The notes under the pieces: generated by a model
The model's input: the letters and a program-made list of their open reading frames with translations, nothing else
Database searches by the model: none
Told to the model about the DNA's origin: nothing
Made by a program: the position numbers and the translations under genes
From: an uncultured bacterium
GTDB taxonomy: Bacteria > Actinomycetota > Coriobacteriia > Coriobacteriales > Coriobacteriaceae
Assembly: GCA_905214465.1 (NCBI GenBank)
Contig: CAJMMD010000035.1
Location: 1-21,184 of the forward strand
Direction: 5' to 3'
Length of the DNA: 21,184 nt
Shown: positions 7,799-16,591 of the stretch, one piece after another
Position numbering within the stretch: the stretch's first letter is position 1
Layout of the letters: every line of letters starts with the position of its first letter

Positions 7799-7835
7799 AA
7801 TAACCTCCGAAGAATTTAAAAAACTCAGGTTACTT

Positions 7836-7854
7836 TTTAACAGTTTATGTTAAA
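7836..7854. promoter_or_regulatory. Palindrome in the divergent control region, candidate operator
   Basis: TTTAACA (7836-7842) and TGTTAAA (7848-7854) form a perfect 7-bp inverted repeat around a GTTTA centre. It lies in the AT-rich gap between the HTH/membrane unit and the exporter genes, a typical place for an XRE operator that controls both directions. Confidence 0.45.
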
Positions 7855-7877
7855 TTGACTTTGCCGGCAAGTAATAA

Positions 7878-7900
7878 GGGCCGAGCATTTTGTTCGGCCC
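7878..7900 (+). promoter_or_regulatory. Leader hairpin before the exporter genes
   Basis: GGGCCGA (7878-7884) pairs with TCGGCCC (7894-7900) around a 9-base loop, ending 33 bases before the chosen start at 7934. The following sequence (CTCTGTT) is only mildly T-rich, so it may be a weak terminator/attenuator or merely a leader structure. Confidence 0.5.
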
Positions 7901-7933
7901 CTCTGTTCCGACTGGATGAGGTTAAGGTTGGCG

Positions 7934-10156
7934 ATGAATATGCTCAAAATCTCGAAGGCGATCTTTAGGTCGCTTCTCTCCTCCAGGTCGCTCTGTGTTG
8001 TCGTTGTTGCGTTGATGGTTCTTTGTGCTCTGCCCGTCTTCAGGAGCGCGGCTGGCATCGACGGACGGGTCGAATACCTCGAGTCGGGAATAACCCGTGT
8101 TGAGCAGGAATTGTCAGCATCCTATGCGGATGCGCTTGTGAATGCGGGGGAGGACGGTGTCTATACCTCTTCATCGAGCATGCCCGCGCTTCTGTACCCT
8201 CTTGCCGCGGGACGTCTTATCTTGGCACCGCTCTCTCCCCTACTTCCGTTTCTGCAGATATCGGATGGAGAGTACACCTATTATGACGGATCGAAGGAGT
8301 ACTTGCTATGGGTCGCAACGGCCGTTGCCGTCTCGTTCCTTGCCGCGCGTCTTAACAAACGTGAAAAGCTCATCATCCAGGCACCGATGGGCGAGCTGGG
8401 TAGACTTGTTGCATCGAGCGTATGGGCGAGTGTTTTTGCAATGCTTGCCGTCCTCGCCATCAATCTTCCAGGGATAATCGCCGCGCTTGTGAAGAATGGC
8501 CCGGGCTCGCCGTTCTATCCGATAGGCTACATTCAATATGCGACTCCGGTTATCAAACCGGCTTGGCTGGTGTTCGCGCAGACGGCCATCTTGCAATTCT
8601 TGGTGGCAGCGTTCATCTCGCTTGTCGTTCACCTTGCCGTGAAGATTGCCAATAACCCTACGCTTGGAATCGTGTTCGTATGTGCCCTGATGGGGGTGAC
8701 GATGGTTCCCGGGTATTACGGAAGATCCATCGCTTTACGTGAGTTCGCCCTGTTGAATCCCCTTACGTATGCGAACACTGAGTTGACCGTCGGCGCCTAT
8801 AGCCCGTACCCGACAACGCAGATAGTGAATCTGCCTGGACTTTGCTTCGAGCGTGGCGCGATTGCCCTCGTATGCGCAATCGGGATCGAGGTGCTGGCAA
8901 TTAGCCTGCTTTGCGTTGCTGGAAAGAGCGGCTGCGCGTGCCCGATATCCCCGATTTGTCTTGAGAGAGGTTCCTTCACTGCATCGAGAACGGCAACTCG
9001 TTCGAGCGCTTGTGCCTCCGCCGTTGCATACGTAAGAACGATGGGGAAACTGCTCCTGCGTTCTCCTACCCTCGCCGTATGCGCGATTGCAATGTCGACG
9101 ACGATGCTGGCCCCGGCTCTGGTCGAGATGTTTCCTGACGCTGATAACGTTTCCGCTGTTCGGTATAGGGATGGGGAGCTCCGTTCAATAGATCGTTATC
9201 TAGAGCAGAACGCTGCGAATATGGACGTCGAGGGCAAAGCGGCCCTGGAAGACATGCGGGATGCTCTTTCGGGTTTCGTGTACGCGCCTATGCCTGCGGA
9301 GGGGTTTCGAAGCCTTGCGACGTACGAGCGCGCTCGAGGTGAGCTGGGCGCGGCAGATGCGACTCTCCTGCAATCGATTGGAATCGAGCCGGAGACTCCT
9401 TCTCGTGCGGAGGCGCGCGCCCTTCTGCTTGAGTCGATCGCGAGCTTGCCGGACCCCAAGGTTTACGAGTTAAGTACGAAGATGCCCCCATTAATCCTCC
9501 TTTCGTATCTCCAGGCAGCGCTTCCCTCCTTATTTTTGCTGTTGCCCGTGGTTGTCACATCGCTCGCGTGCACCCACCTGCAGTGTCGTTCCCTTCTGGT
9601 TCTCCAGATCCCCGCAACAGCGCATGTGCGTTTTCTGACGGCTGTTGCGCTGGCTCTCCTGCTTGGCTTGGTGCTGCTTTTGGTGTCGATGGTTCCCGCT
9701 GTCGTTGTGTCCGTGATTAAGAACGGTGCGGGTGGATCGGAGTATCCCGTCGCTCTCATTCGGGCGGGAGCTTCGACAACGTCCATGGTGGGGGAGGCGG
9801 TGTTGTGCAGTATTCCGTTGCTGGTCATGGCATACGGCGTGATTTGCGTCGTCGCTGCGTTGACAGCAGCGATTAGCCGCAACCCCGTTGTCACCGGAAT
9901 GGTTTGCGCTGTTCTCTTGGTGTTGGGTTCGTTGAGCGCTCATGTTGAAAGCGTGGGCATGGGCGTCGCGCTGCTGGCTCCATTCGCCTCGTTTGATCCC
10001 GCTTCCCAGGTGGGGACGATTGGGTTCCTTGGGCGAGGGACGAACGCGATGCCTTTTGGAGAGGTCGTCGGCGCATCGGGCGCTCTGCTGGTGGTCTTGG
10101 GCGCCGTATCTCCGTTGATGGTGCGCCTGAGTGTTCCAAAGATCGAAAGGGGATGA
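7934..10156 (+). CDS. Double-length ABC-2-like membrane permease
   Basis: This 740-residue integral membrane protein is made of two similar permease units. Each has an N-terminal helix (about 18-40 and 376-396), an extracytoplasmic stretch of roughly 80-130 residues, and a bundle of hydrophobic helices. Each unit carries the signature N-G-x-G-x3-Y-P (188-196 as NGPGSPFYP, 597-605 as NGAGGSEYP), followed about 50 residues later by a similar N-P helix (IANNPTLGIVF; ISRNPVVTGMV). Exporter function is inferred from the ATPase gene directly downstream, which overlaps or abuts its stop codon. ATG 7934 is preferred because AAGG (7924-7927) stands six bases before it; ATG 7916 has no Shine-Dalgarno and ATG 7940 is also possible. 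No family name is claimed. Confidence 0.75.
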   Translation: MNMLKISKAIFRSLLSSRSLCVVVVALMVLCALPVFRSAAGIDGRVEYLESGITRVEQELSASYADALVNAGEDGVYTSSSSMPALLYPLAAGRLILAPLSPLLPFLQISDGEYTYYDGSKEYLLWVATAVAVSFLAARLNKREKLIIQAPMGELGRLVASSVWASVFAMLAVLAINLPGIIAALVKNGPGSPFYPIGYIQYATPVIKPAWLVFAQTAILQFLVAAFISLVVHLAVKIANNPTLGIVFVCALMGVTMVPGYYGRSIALREFALLNPLTYANTELTVGAYSPYPTTQIVNLPGLCFERGAIALVCAIGIEVLAISLLCVAGKSGCACPISPICLERGSFTASRTATRSSACASAVAYVRTMGKLLLRSPTLAVCAIAMSTTMLAPALVEMFPDADNVSAVRYRDGELRSIDRYLEQNAANMDVEGKAALEDMRDALSGFVYAPMPAEGFRSLATYERARGELGAADATLLQSIGIEPETPSRAEARALLLESIASLPDPKVYELSTKMPPLILLSYLQAALPSLFLLLPVVVTSLACTHLQCRSLLVLQIPATAHVRFLTAVALALLLGLVLLLVSMVPAVVVSVIKNGAGGSEYPVALIRAGASTTSMVGEAVLCSIPLLVMAYGVICVVAALTAAISRNPVVTGMVCAVLLVLGSLSAHVESVGMGVALLAPFASFDPASQVGTIGFLGRGTNAMPFGEVVGASGALLVVLGAVSPLMVRLSVPKIERG

Positions 10157-10161
10157 TCTCG

Positions 10162-10902
10162 ATGATTGACCTTCAAACGCTGACGATCTCTTATGGAAGG
10201 AAGGTGCTCGTAGATTCGGTGAACGCTGAGTTTGCCCCGGGTACGGTCTACGGTCTCGTCGCTCCGAACGGGCATGGAAAGACGACGTTGCTGCGTGCGA
10301 TGGCAGGTTTGCCGGGTCCTCGCGTGGACGGGAGCATCGTTCTGGATGAGGTGCAGGGTACGGGTGCGAGAGAGGTCCGTTCTATGATCTTCTATGCACC
10401 TGGTGAGGGGACGCTGCTGTATCCCGGATTGCGTGCGGAAGATCACCTCAAGATGGTTTGCGATATGTGGCCGCATGCTCGCGATATCGAAGAGATAGTG
10501 GAACAAACGCAGATAGGCGAGTTCGCGAAGATGAGGATCCGCACTCTGAGCCAGGGCATGAAGCAGCAGCTTACCCTGGCGATTGCGTATGCGACGGGCG
10601 CGCGGTACCTTCTATTAGATGAGCCCATGAACGCGCTCGACCCCAGCAGGGTGGACTTGCATTCCGAGATTCTCAGGAAGCTGGCCGATTCTGGTACGTG
10701 CATCATCATGTCATCCCACATCTTGGATTCGGTCGATAGGCTGTGCGATGAGATTCTGTTTTTGAAGGATGGGAGGCTCATTAGAAGCATTCCGCAAGAT
10801 GATGCTGCGCCGAAGTCTCCTGGATCCCATTTCGCAAAGCCTGCCGGACGCGCCGAGGGTGCGCTAAGCACGTATCGGCGACTCTACGAAAAGGGCGGGT
10901 AG
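10162..10902 (+). CDS. ABC transporter ATP-binding protein
   Basis: This 246-residue nucleotide-binding subunit presumably powers the neighbouring permeases. Walker A is APNGHGKTT (about 35-43, Lys 40), the signature is LSQGMKQQ (129-136), Walker B is YLLLDEP (149-155), and the switch His is in MSSHILD (H186). The Q-loop position reads YAPGEGTLLYP, so the usual Gln is absent. The last 30 residues are a charged, Pro/Ala-rich tail. An earlier ATG at 10153 overlaps the permease stop (ATGA), but GAAAGGGG touches it with no spacing; the ATG at 10162 has a 9-base spacing and starts MIDLQTLTI, typical of the family. Its closest visible relative is the ATPase half of the fusion at 11056-12864. Confidence 0.9.
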   Translation: MIDLQTLTISYGRKVLVDSVNAEFAPGTVYGLVAPNGHGKTTLLRAMAGLPGPRVDGSIVLDEVQGTGAREVRSMIFYAPGEGTLLYPGLRAEDHLKMVCDMWPHARDIEEIVEQTQIGEFAKMRIRTLSQGMKQQLTLAIAYATGARYLLLDEPMNALDPSRVDLHSEILRKLADSGTCIIMSSHILDSVDRLCDEILFLKDGRLIRSIPQDDAAPKSPGSHFAKPAGRAEGALSTYRRLYEKGG

Positions 10903-10904
10903 AA

Positions 10905-11036
10905 ATGCAAGTTAAAAATCTATGTGGCCAATGTGATACCGTTGAACCTGTATATCGATACCGCTCAGCCATTCGCCTCGCCCCCGTCGCACGTATCTTC
11001 ATCCGGTCTGTTGCTTTTAATCTAACGATTCTTTGA
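10905..11036 (+). CDS. Unrecognised 43-residue ORF between exporter genes
   Basis: An ATG two bases after the ATPase stop opens 43 codons ending in TGA at 11034-11036. The peptide has an N-terminal C-G-Q-C (residues 7-10), an E-P-V-Y-R-Y-R stretch in the middle, and a basic/hydrophobic second half ending N-L-T-I-L. The only Shine-Dalgarno candidate is the weak AAGGGCGGG upstream, which includes the ATPase stop region, so it would rely on coupling. No family is recognised. Options are a small exported or accessory peptide, a remnant of a larger gene, or chance: open frames of this length do occur at random. The stretch is more AT-rich than its neighbours. Confidence 0.35.
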   Translation: MQVKNLCGQCDTVEPVYRYRSAIRLAPVARIFIRSVAFNLTIL

Positions 11037-11055
11037 GGAACGTAGGTGCTTCCAA

Positions 11056-12864
11056 ATGTACTGTCGACTTCTTCTCAAACTGATCCTAAGAGACAAGGCC
11101 GCATGGATTTGTACGCTCGTTCTCGCTGCAGCCTTTTCCGTCCCCATTGCGTTCAATTCACCCATCTACGGGCCCTTCTTTATGAAGCAGGGCATGCAGA
11201 GCTTTGTCGACGCATTCAATACGCGCGCACCCCAGGCCAACGGCACAGACCTATCGCCAGAGCAGCAAGCTGACGCGGAGCTTGCAAGATACGCGAACGC
11301 CGCCCTTGCCGCTCAAACCGACGCCGCCTTTCTCGATTCTGCCGAGAGCTACTACGCGCTCATGGACGAAGGCTTCCAATCCGGGTCCATCGTGGGAGAC
11401 CGAGAGACCAATGACGCAGACCTCGCGTATTGCCGTGCCCTGAGCAGCTCCGGCATCACGGATATCCCGGCCTCCGCAAACGACCTGCCATTCCTTTCCT
11501 TCCTGCCTTACGCCATTGCCACGGCGCCGTCTTTCCTTCCCTTCATCCCCTTCTTTCTCTCGTCGATACTCGTGCTCGGCGCCACAAGGCCTGCGACCCT
11601 GGCGGCGAAGGCGCCCGCGCCCAAATTCCGGCGCCTTATCCAGATCGTGTTTTCGATAATCGCCGCGGGGACCGCGATGCTCCTCGCCGGCCTCGCACCC
11701 GGGGGCATTTACGCCTTGGTCCTAAACGGCTTCGGGCAAATTGGGTACCCGATCGCCTTCTTCCATGACGGCGCGCTTACCACCACGACCGCGGGAAACG
11801 TCTTCACGACCCTGCTTCTCGCGCTGCTTGCGGGCGGAACCTTGATATCCGTTTGCTCCGTCGTCCTATCGACCGCAACGAGGCGCGTCTTCGCGGGCCC
11901 CCTTACCTCCGCGCTGCTTGTCGCGGCCCCGGCATTCCCGTTATTGTCCGATTCGGCACTAGGGCATAATGCCGTGCTCGGGCTCCTGCCGCTGGCCGTG
12001 TTCTCGCCTATCGAGGTCACGGGTTACGTAGGATGCTTCCCGACAGAATTCATTGGCTCCGGTTCAGGCAGCGCATCGATGCTTGCCGTGGCCCTGGCAT
12101 ACGTCGCGGTCTTTTTTACGGTCGGCGCCGTTGCGACACGTTCGCCCAAACAGCCTGGACCCGCGAAAAAGCACCATGGGCTCGAGCTTCTGGACGCGAG
12201 CGTGGGATACGGGAGCACGACGATACTTTCAATCGGGTCGCTTTTCCTGAGCCCGGGAACGGCGGCGGGTCTCGTTGCTCCCAACGGCTCGGGGAAAACC
12301 ACCCTTCTAGAAGCGCTGTCGGGCCAATTTCCCACCCGCATCCGCTCGGGAAGCCTGGCGGCAGACGGAATCAGCCAACGTCGATCAGCCGAATTTGCAG
12401 AACTCGTCTACCTGAGCTCTTCAGGCGGCACGGATCTCTATCCCACGCTATCGGCCATCGAGCACCTTGCTTTCGTTAGGGAGGCGTGGAAATCGGCCGC
12501 CGACATCGACTCGCTCTGCAGCTCCCTCGGAATCTCCCTATATCTCGACAAGCCGACCCGTAAACTCTCGACGGGAATGAAGCAGCAGGTAAAGCTTGCC
12601 ATGGCGATAGCGACCGATTGCCCGTACCTCATCCTCGATGAACCGCTGAACGGCCTCGATCCGGGAAAGCGGAAAACCTCCTGCGACGCGATGCGCAGCG
12701 AGGTGGCGCGGGGACGAAGCGTGCTCATTTCAAGCCATCTGCTCGACGACCTGGCAGACCTCACCAACTCGTTCTACTTCATCGAGGCCGGCACGCTCGT
12801 GGAAAAGATCAAGTCGTCCTCGCAGACGCTCAAGCAGGAATACCTCGATACATACGAGAGATGA
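11056..12864 (+). CDS. ABC exporter, permease-ATPase fusion
   Basis: This 602-residue protein joins one permease unit to one ATPase domain. Residues 1-32 form the first helix; 45-145 are largely polar and probably extracytoplasmic; 150-360 hold the remaining helices, with the signature NGFGQIGYP at 224-232 shared with the upstream permease. From about 375 the nucleotide-binding domain follows: Walker A APNGSGKTT (408-416), signature LSTGMKQQ (504-511), Walker B YLILDEP (524-530), switch His H561. The Q-loop position reads YLSSSGGTDLYP, again without Gln. Most ABC-2 systems have separate genes, so a permease-first fusion is unusual for them. ATG 11056 has only AGG at 11044-11046 upstream; GAGGAA at 11035-11040 is 15 bases away, so translation may be weak. 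Confidence 0.85.
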   Translation: MYCRLLLKLILRDKAAWICTLVLAAAFSVPIAFNSPIYGPFFMKQGMQSFVDAFNTRAPQANGTDLSPEQQADAELARYANAALAAQTDAAFLDSAESYYALMDEGFQSGSIVGDRETNDADLAYCRALSSSGITDIPASANDLPFLSFLPYAIATAPSFLPFIPFFLSSILVLGATRPATLAAKAPAPKFRRLIQIVFSIIAAGTAMLLAGLAPGGIYALVLNGFGQIGYPIAFFHDGALTTTTAGNVFTTLLLALLAGGTLISVCSVVLSTATRRVFAGPLTSALLVAAPAFPLLSDSALGHNAVLGLLPLAVFSPIEVTGYVGCFPTEFIGSGSGSASMLAVALAYVAVFFTVGAVATRSPKQPGPAKKHHGLELLDASVGYGSTTILSIGSLFLSPGTAAGLVAPNGSGKTTLLEALSGQFPTRIRSGSLAADGISQRRSAEFAELVYLSSSGGTDLYPTLSAIEHLAFVREAWKSAADIDSLCSSLGISLYLDKPTRKLSTGMKQQVKLAMAIATDCPYLILDEPLNGLDPGKRKTSCDAMRSEVARGRSVLISSHLLDDLADLTNSFYFIEAGTLVEKIKSSSQTLKQEYLDTYER

Positions 12865-12868
12865 ATGT

Positions 12869-12875
12869 GGGGGAG
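12869..12875 (+). promoter_or_regulatory. Strong Shine-Dalgarno of a truncated gene
   Basis: GGGGGAG stands seven bases before ATG 12883, just after the fusion gene's stop codon. This is better than the RBS of any exporter gene in the block, so a real gene once began here. Confidence 0.55.
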
Positions 12876-12882
12876 TGTTCGG

Positions 12883-13014
12883 ATGAAGTTGATATTTAAG
12901 GTCCAGCTCGTGTTGTGCCGAAAAGACCGTGAACCTTTTGTGGGACACGCGGCGCCGTGGTACCATAGCCGAGTTTGTTGTCTTGGTCGGAAACCAAGAC
13001 GCCTTATGCGCTGA
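12883..13014 (+). pseudogene. Truncated start of another permease-like gene
   Basis: After the strong RBS the frame reads MKLIFKVQLVLCRKDR, which resembles the start of the fusion protein (LLLKLILRDKA) in its spacing of Lys, Leu and Arg-Lys/Arg-Asp before the first helix. From about codon 17 the frame runs through the rpmE promoter and L31 leader and stops at 13012-13014 (43 codons in all), so the rest is not native coding sequence. The likely reading is a fourth exporter gene cut off when the element was truncated. The similarity is short, so this remains tentative. Confidence 0.45.
12938..12966 (+). promoter_or_regulatory. Probable rpmE promoter
   Basis: TTGTGG (12938-12943) and TACCAT (12961-12966) are separated by 17 bases. 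Transcription would start near 12973, just before the structured L31 leader. The promoter begins about where the accessory block ends. Confidence 0.55.
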
Positions 13015-13043
13015 TCGGTAACCAGCGCCTGACCAATAAGGAG
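12980..13043 (+). ncRNA. Structured L31 leader that sequesters the RBS
   Basis: Hairpin 1 pairs GTCTTGGT (12980-12987) with ACCAAGAC (12993-13000). Hairpin 2 pairs GCGCTG (13008-13013) with CAGCGC (13023-13028), extended by CCTTAT (13002-13007) with ATAAGG (13036-13041) across a 7-base bulge. The last strand covers part of the Shine-Dalgarno AAGGAG (13038-13043). Both hairpins show a similar sequence, TCGGAAACC and TCGGTAACC. Ribosomal protein leaders for L31, including a Coriobacteria type, are described among Rfam structured-RNA candidates; whether this matches that model needs a covariance search. Confidence 0.65.
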
Positions 13044-13050
13044 TCCTACC

Positions 13051-13476
13051 ATGAAGCAGGGTATCCATCCCCAGTATGTCGAGTGCACGGTGACGTGCTC
13101 CTGCGGCAACACCTTCAAGACGCACGCTACCGTGTCCGAGATGAAGGTTGAGCTTTGCAACGAGTGCCACCCGTTCTACACCGGCCAGCAGAAGTTCGTC
13201 GACACCGGTGGACGCGTCCAGCGCTTCGCCGACAAGTTCGGTGGCGCCGCTGCCGCCCAGCTCAAGAAGGCTGAGGAGGCCAAGGCTGCCAAGGCCGCCA
13301 AGGCTGCTGAGGCCGAGGCCGCTCGCAAGGCCGCCGCTGAGGCTAAGGCTGCCGAGAAGGCTAAGCGTGCTGCTAAGTTCGCCGAGGAGGCTGCCAAGCA
13401 GGCCGCCGAGGCTCCCGCGGAGGCTCCCGTCGAGGAGGCCGCTGCCGAGGCCGAGACCACCGAGGCTGCTGAGTAA
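13051..13476 (+). CDS. rpmE: 50S ribosomal protein L31 with long C-terminal tail
   Basis: Residues 1-67 are ribosomal protein L31: MKQGIHPQY, then zinc-ligand cysteines C16, C18, C36 and C39 in the CSC and CNEC motifs, HPFYTGQQKF and a GRVQRF end. It is the zinc-binding form, part of the large-subunit central protuberance. Ordinary L31 is about 70 residues; here about 74 more follow, built almost only of Ala, Lys and Glu (then Ala, Glu, Pro, Thr), predicted to be a helical or disordered charged tail. AAGGAG at 13038-13043 fixes the start. The gene is single, with its own promoter, leader and terminator, and is probably controlled by the leader. Confidence 0.95.
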   Translation: MKQGIHPQYVECTVTCSCGNTFKTHATVSEMKVELCNECHPFYTGQQKFVDTGGRVQRFADKFGGAAAAQLKKAEEAKAAKAAKAAEAEAARKAAAEAKAAEKAKRAAKFAEEAAKQAAEAPAEAPVEEAAAEAETTEAAE

Positions 13477-13511
13477 ATAGCTCGCCGCGGAATCGCTCGC
13501 ATTCATGGCAT

Positions 13512-13554
13512 AAGGGCCGTGCATCCATTTGGGTGCGCGGCCCTTTTCTTTTTA
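13512..13554 (+). terminator. rpmE terminator
   Basis: AAGGGCCGTGCATCC (13512-13526) pairs with GGGTGCGCGGCCCTT (13531-13545) around a short ATTT loop, followed by a T-rich tract through about 13553. It is a strong Rho-independent terminator 36 bases after the rpmE stop. Confidence 0.9.
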
Positions 13555-13654
13555 TTGGTGCAAGCTAACCTGTCCCCGTGGCACCAAATGGCAGATAGAC
13601 GGCGTTTGCTCAGATAAAACTTGCCAAAATAAACCTGTCCCATTGTGGCAGGTT
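13555..13654. repeat. Palindromic repeat fragments with GTCCC cores
   Basis: TTGGTGC (13555-13561) pairs with GCACCAA (13581-13587), with CTGTCCCCGTG between. AACCTG (13632-13637) pairs with CAGGTT (13649-13654) around TCCCATTGTGG. Both units carry AACCTGTCCC. They look like degenerate members of the same intergenic repeat class as 3071-3186. Confidence 0.55.
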
Positions 13655-13673
13655 GGTCATAGTTATTACGTGG

Positions 13674-13722
13674 CGGTCGAGGTCGACCGTATAGGCCGTG
13701 CCTTGTTTGGCTAAAGTACAAT
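13674..13722 (+). promoter_or_regulatory. Probable secA promoter with upstream palindrome
   Basis: A TACAAT -10 box lies at 13717-13722, with no good -35. The palindrome CGGTCGA-gg-TCGACCG (13674-13689) ends 27 bases upstream of it, close to where an activator or repressor could act. The palindrome is seen directly; its role is a guess. Confidence 0.4.
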
Positions 13723-13770
13723 CATCTGTGTTTAACTCGCCCGCAGCTGCACGGCGTGGGCGATGGCCAA

Positions 13771-13776
13771 AAAGGA
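13771..13776 (+). promoter_or_regulatory. RBS that decides the secA start
   Basis: AAAGGA lies seven bases before ATG 13784. The in-frame ATG at 13763 has no Shine-Dalgarno and would place this RBS inside the coding region, so the start is 13784. Confidence 0.75.
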
Positions 13777-13783
13777 AAACCAC

Positions 13784-16590
<2,807 letters not shown>

Positions 16591-16591
<1 letters not shown>

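Larger units (their letters stand above)
6084..12930. mobile_element. Probable remnant of an integrated element (integrase fragment + regulator + ABC exporter locus)
   Basis: The block separates conserved minus-strand genes (ACT-gltA) from rpmE-secA-prfB. It holds an N-terminally truncated tyrosine recombinase, an HTH/DUF2975 pair, an exporter locus and a 3'-truncated gene start at the right border. A dispersed repeat lies at the left border. Clear attL/attR duplications were not found by eye. The exact limits are estimates: left between 6084 and 6250, right between about 12928 and 12938, where the rpmE promoter begins. Confidence 0.5.
13477..13783. other. 307-base gap between rpmE and secA
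   Basis: It holds the rpmE terminator, repeat debris (13555-13654), a near-perfect 16-base palindrome CGGTCGA-gg-TCGACCG (13674-13689), a TACAAT box (13717-13722) and the secA RBS. No gene is seen. Confidence 0.6.

Noticed and set aside
11046..11273. GTG-initiated 75-codon frame after GAGGAA at 11035
   Set aside because: Its RBS spacing is attractive, but it overlaps the fusion permease in another frame, has no recognisable feature, and the fusion gene is clearly the real one.
13763..13783. Earlier ATG for secA
   Set aside because: No RBS precedes it, and it would put the good AAAGGA inside the gene; the residues it adds are not typical of SecA.
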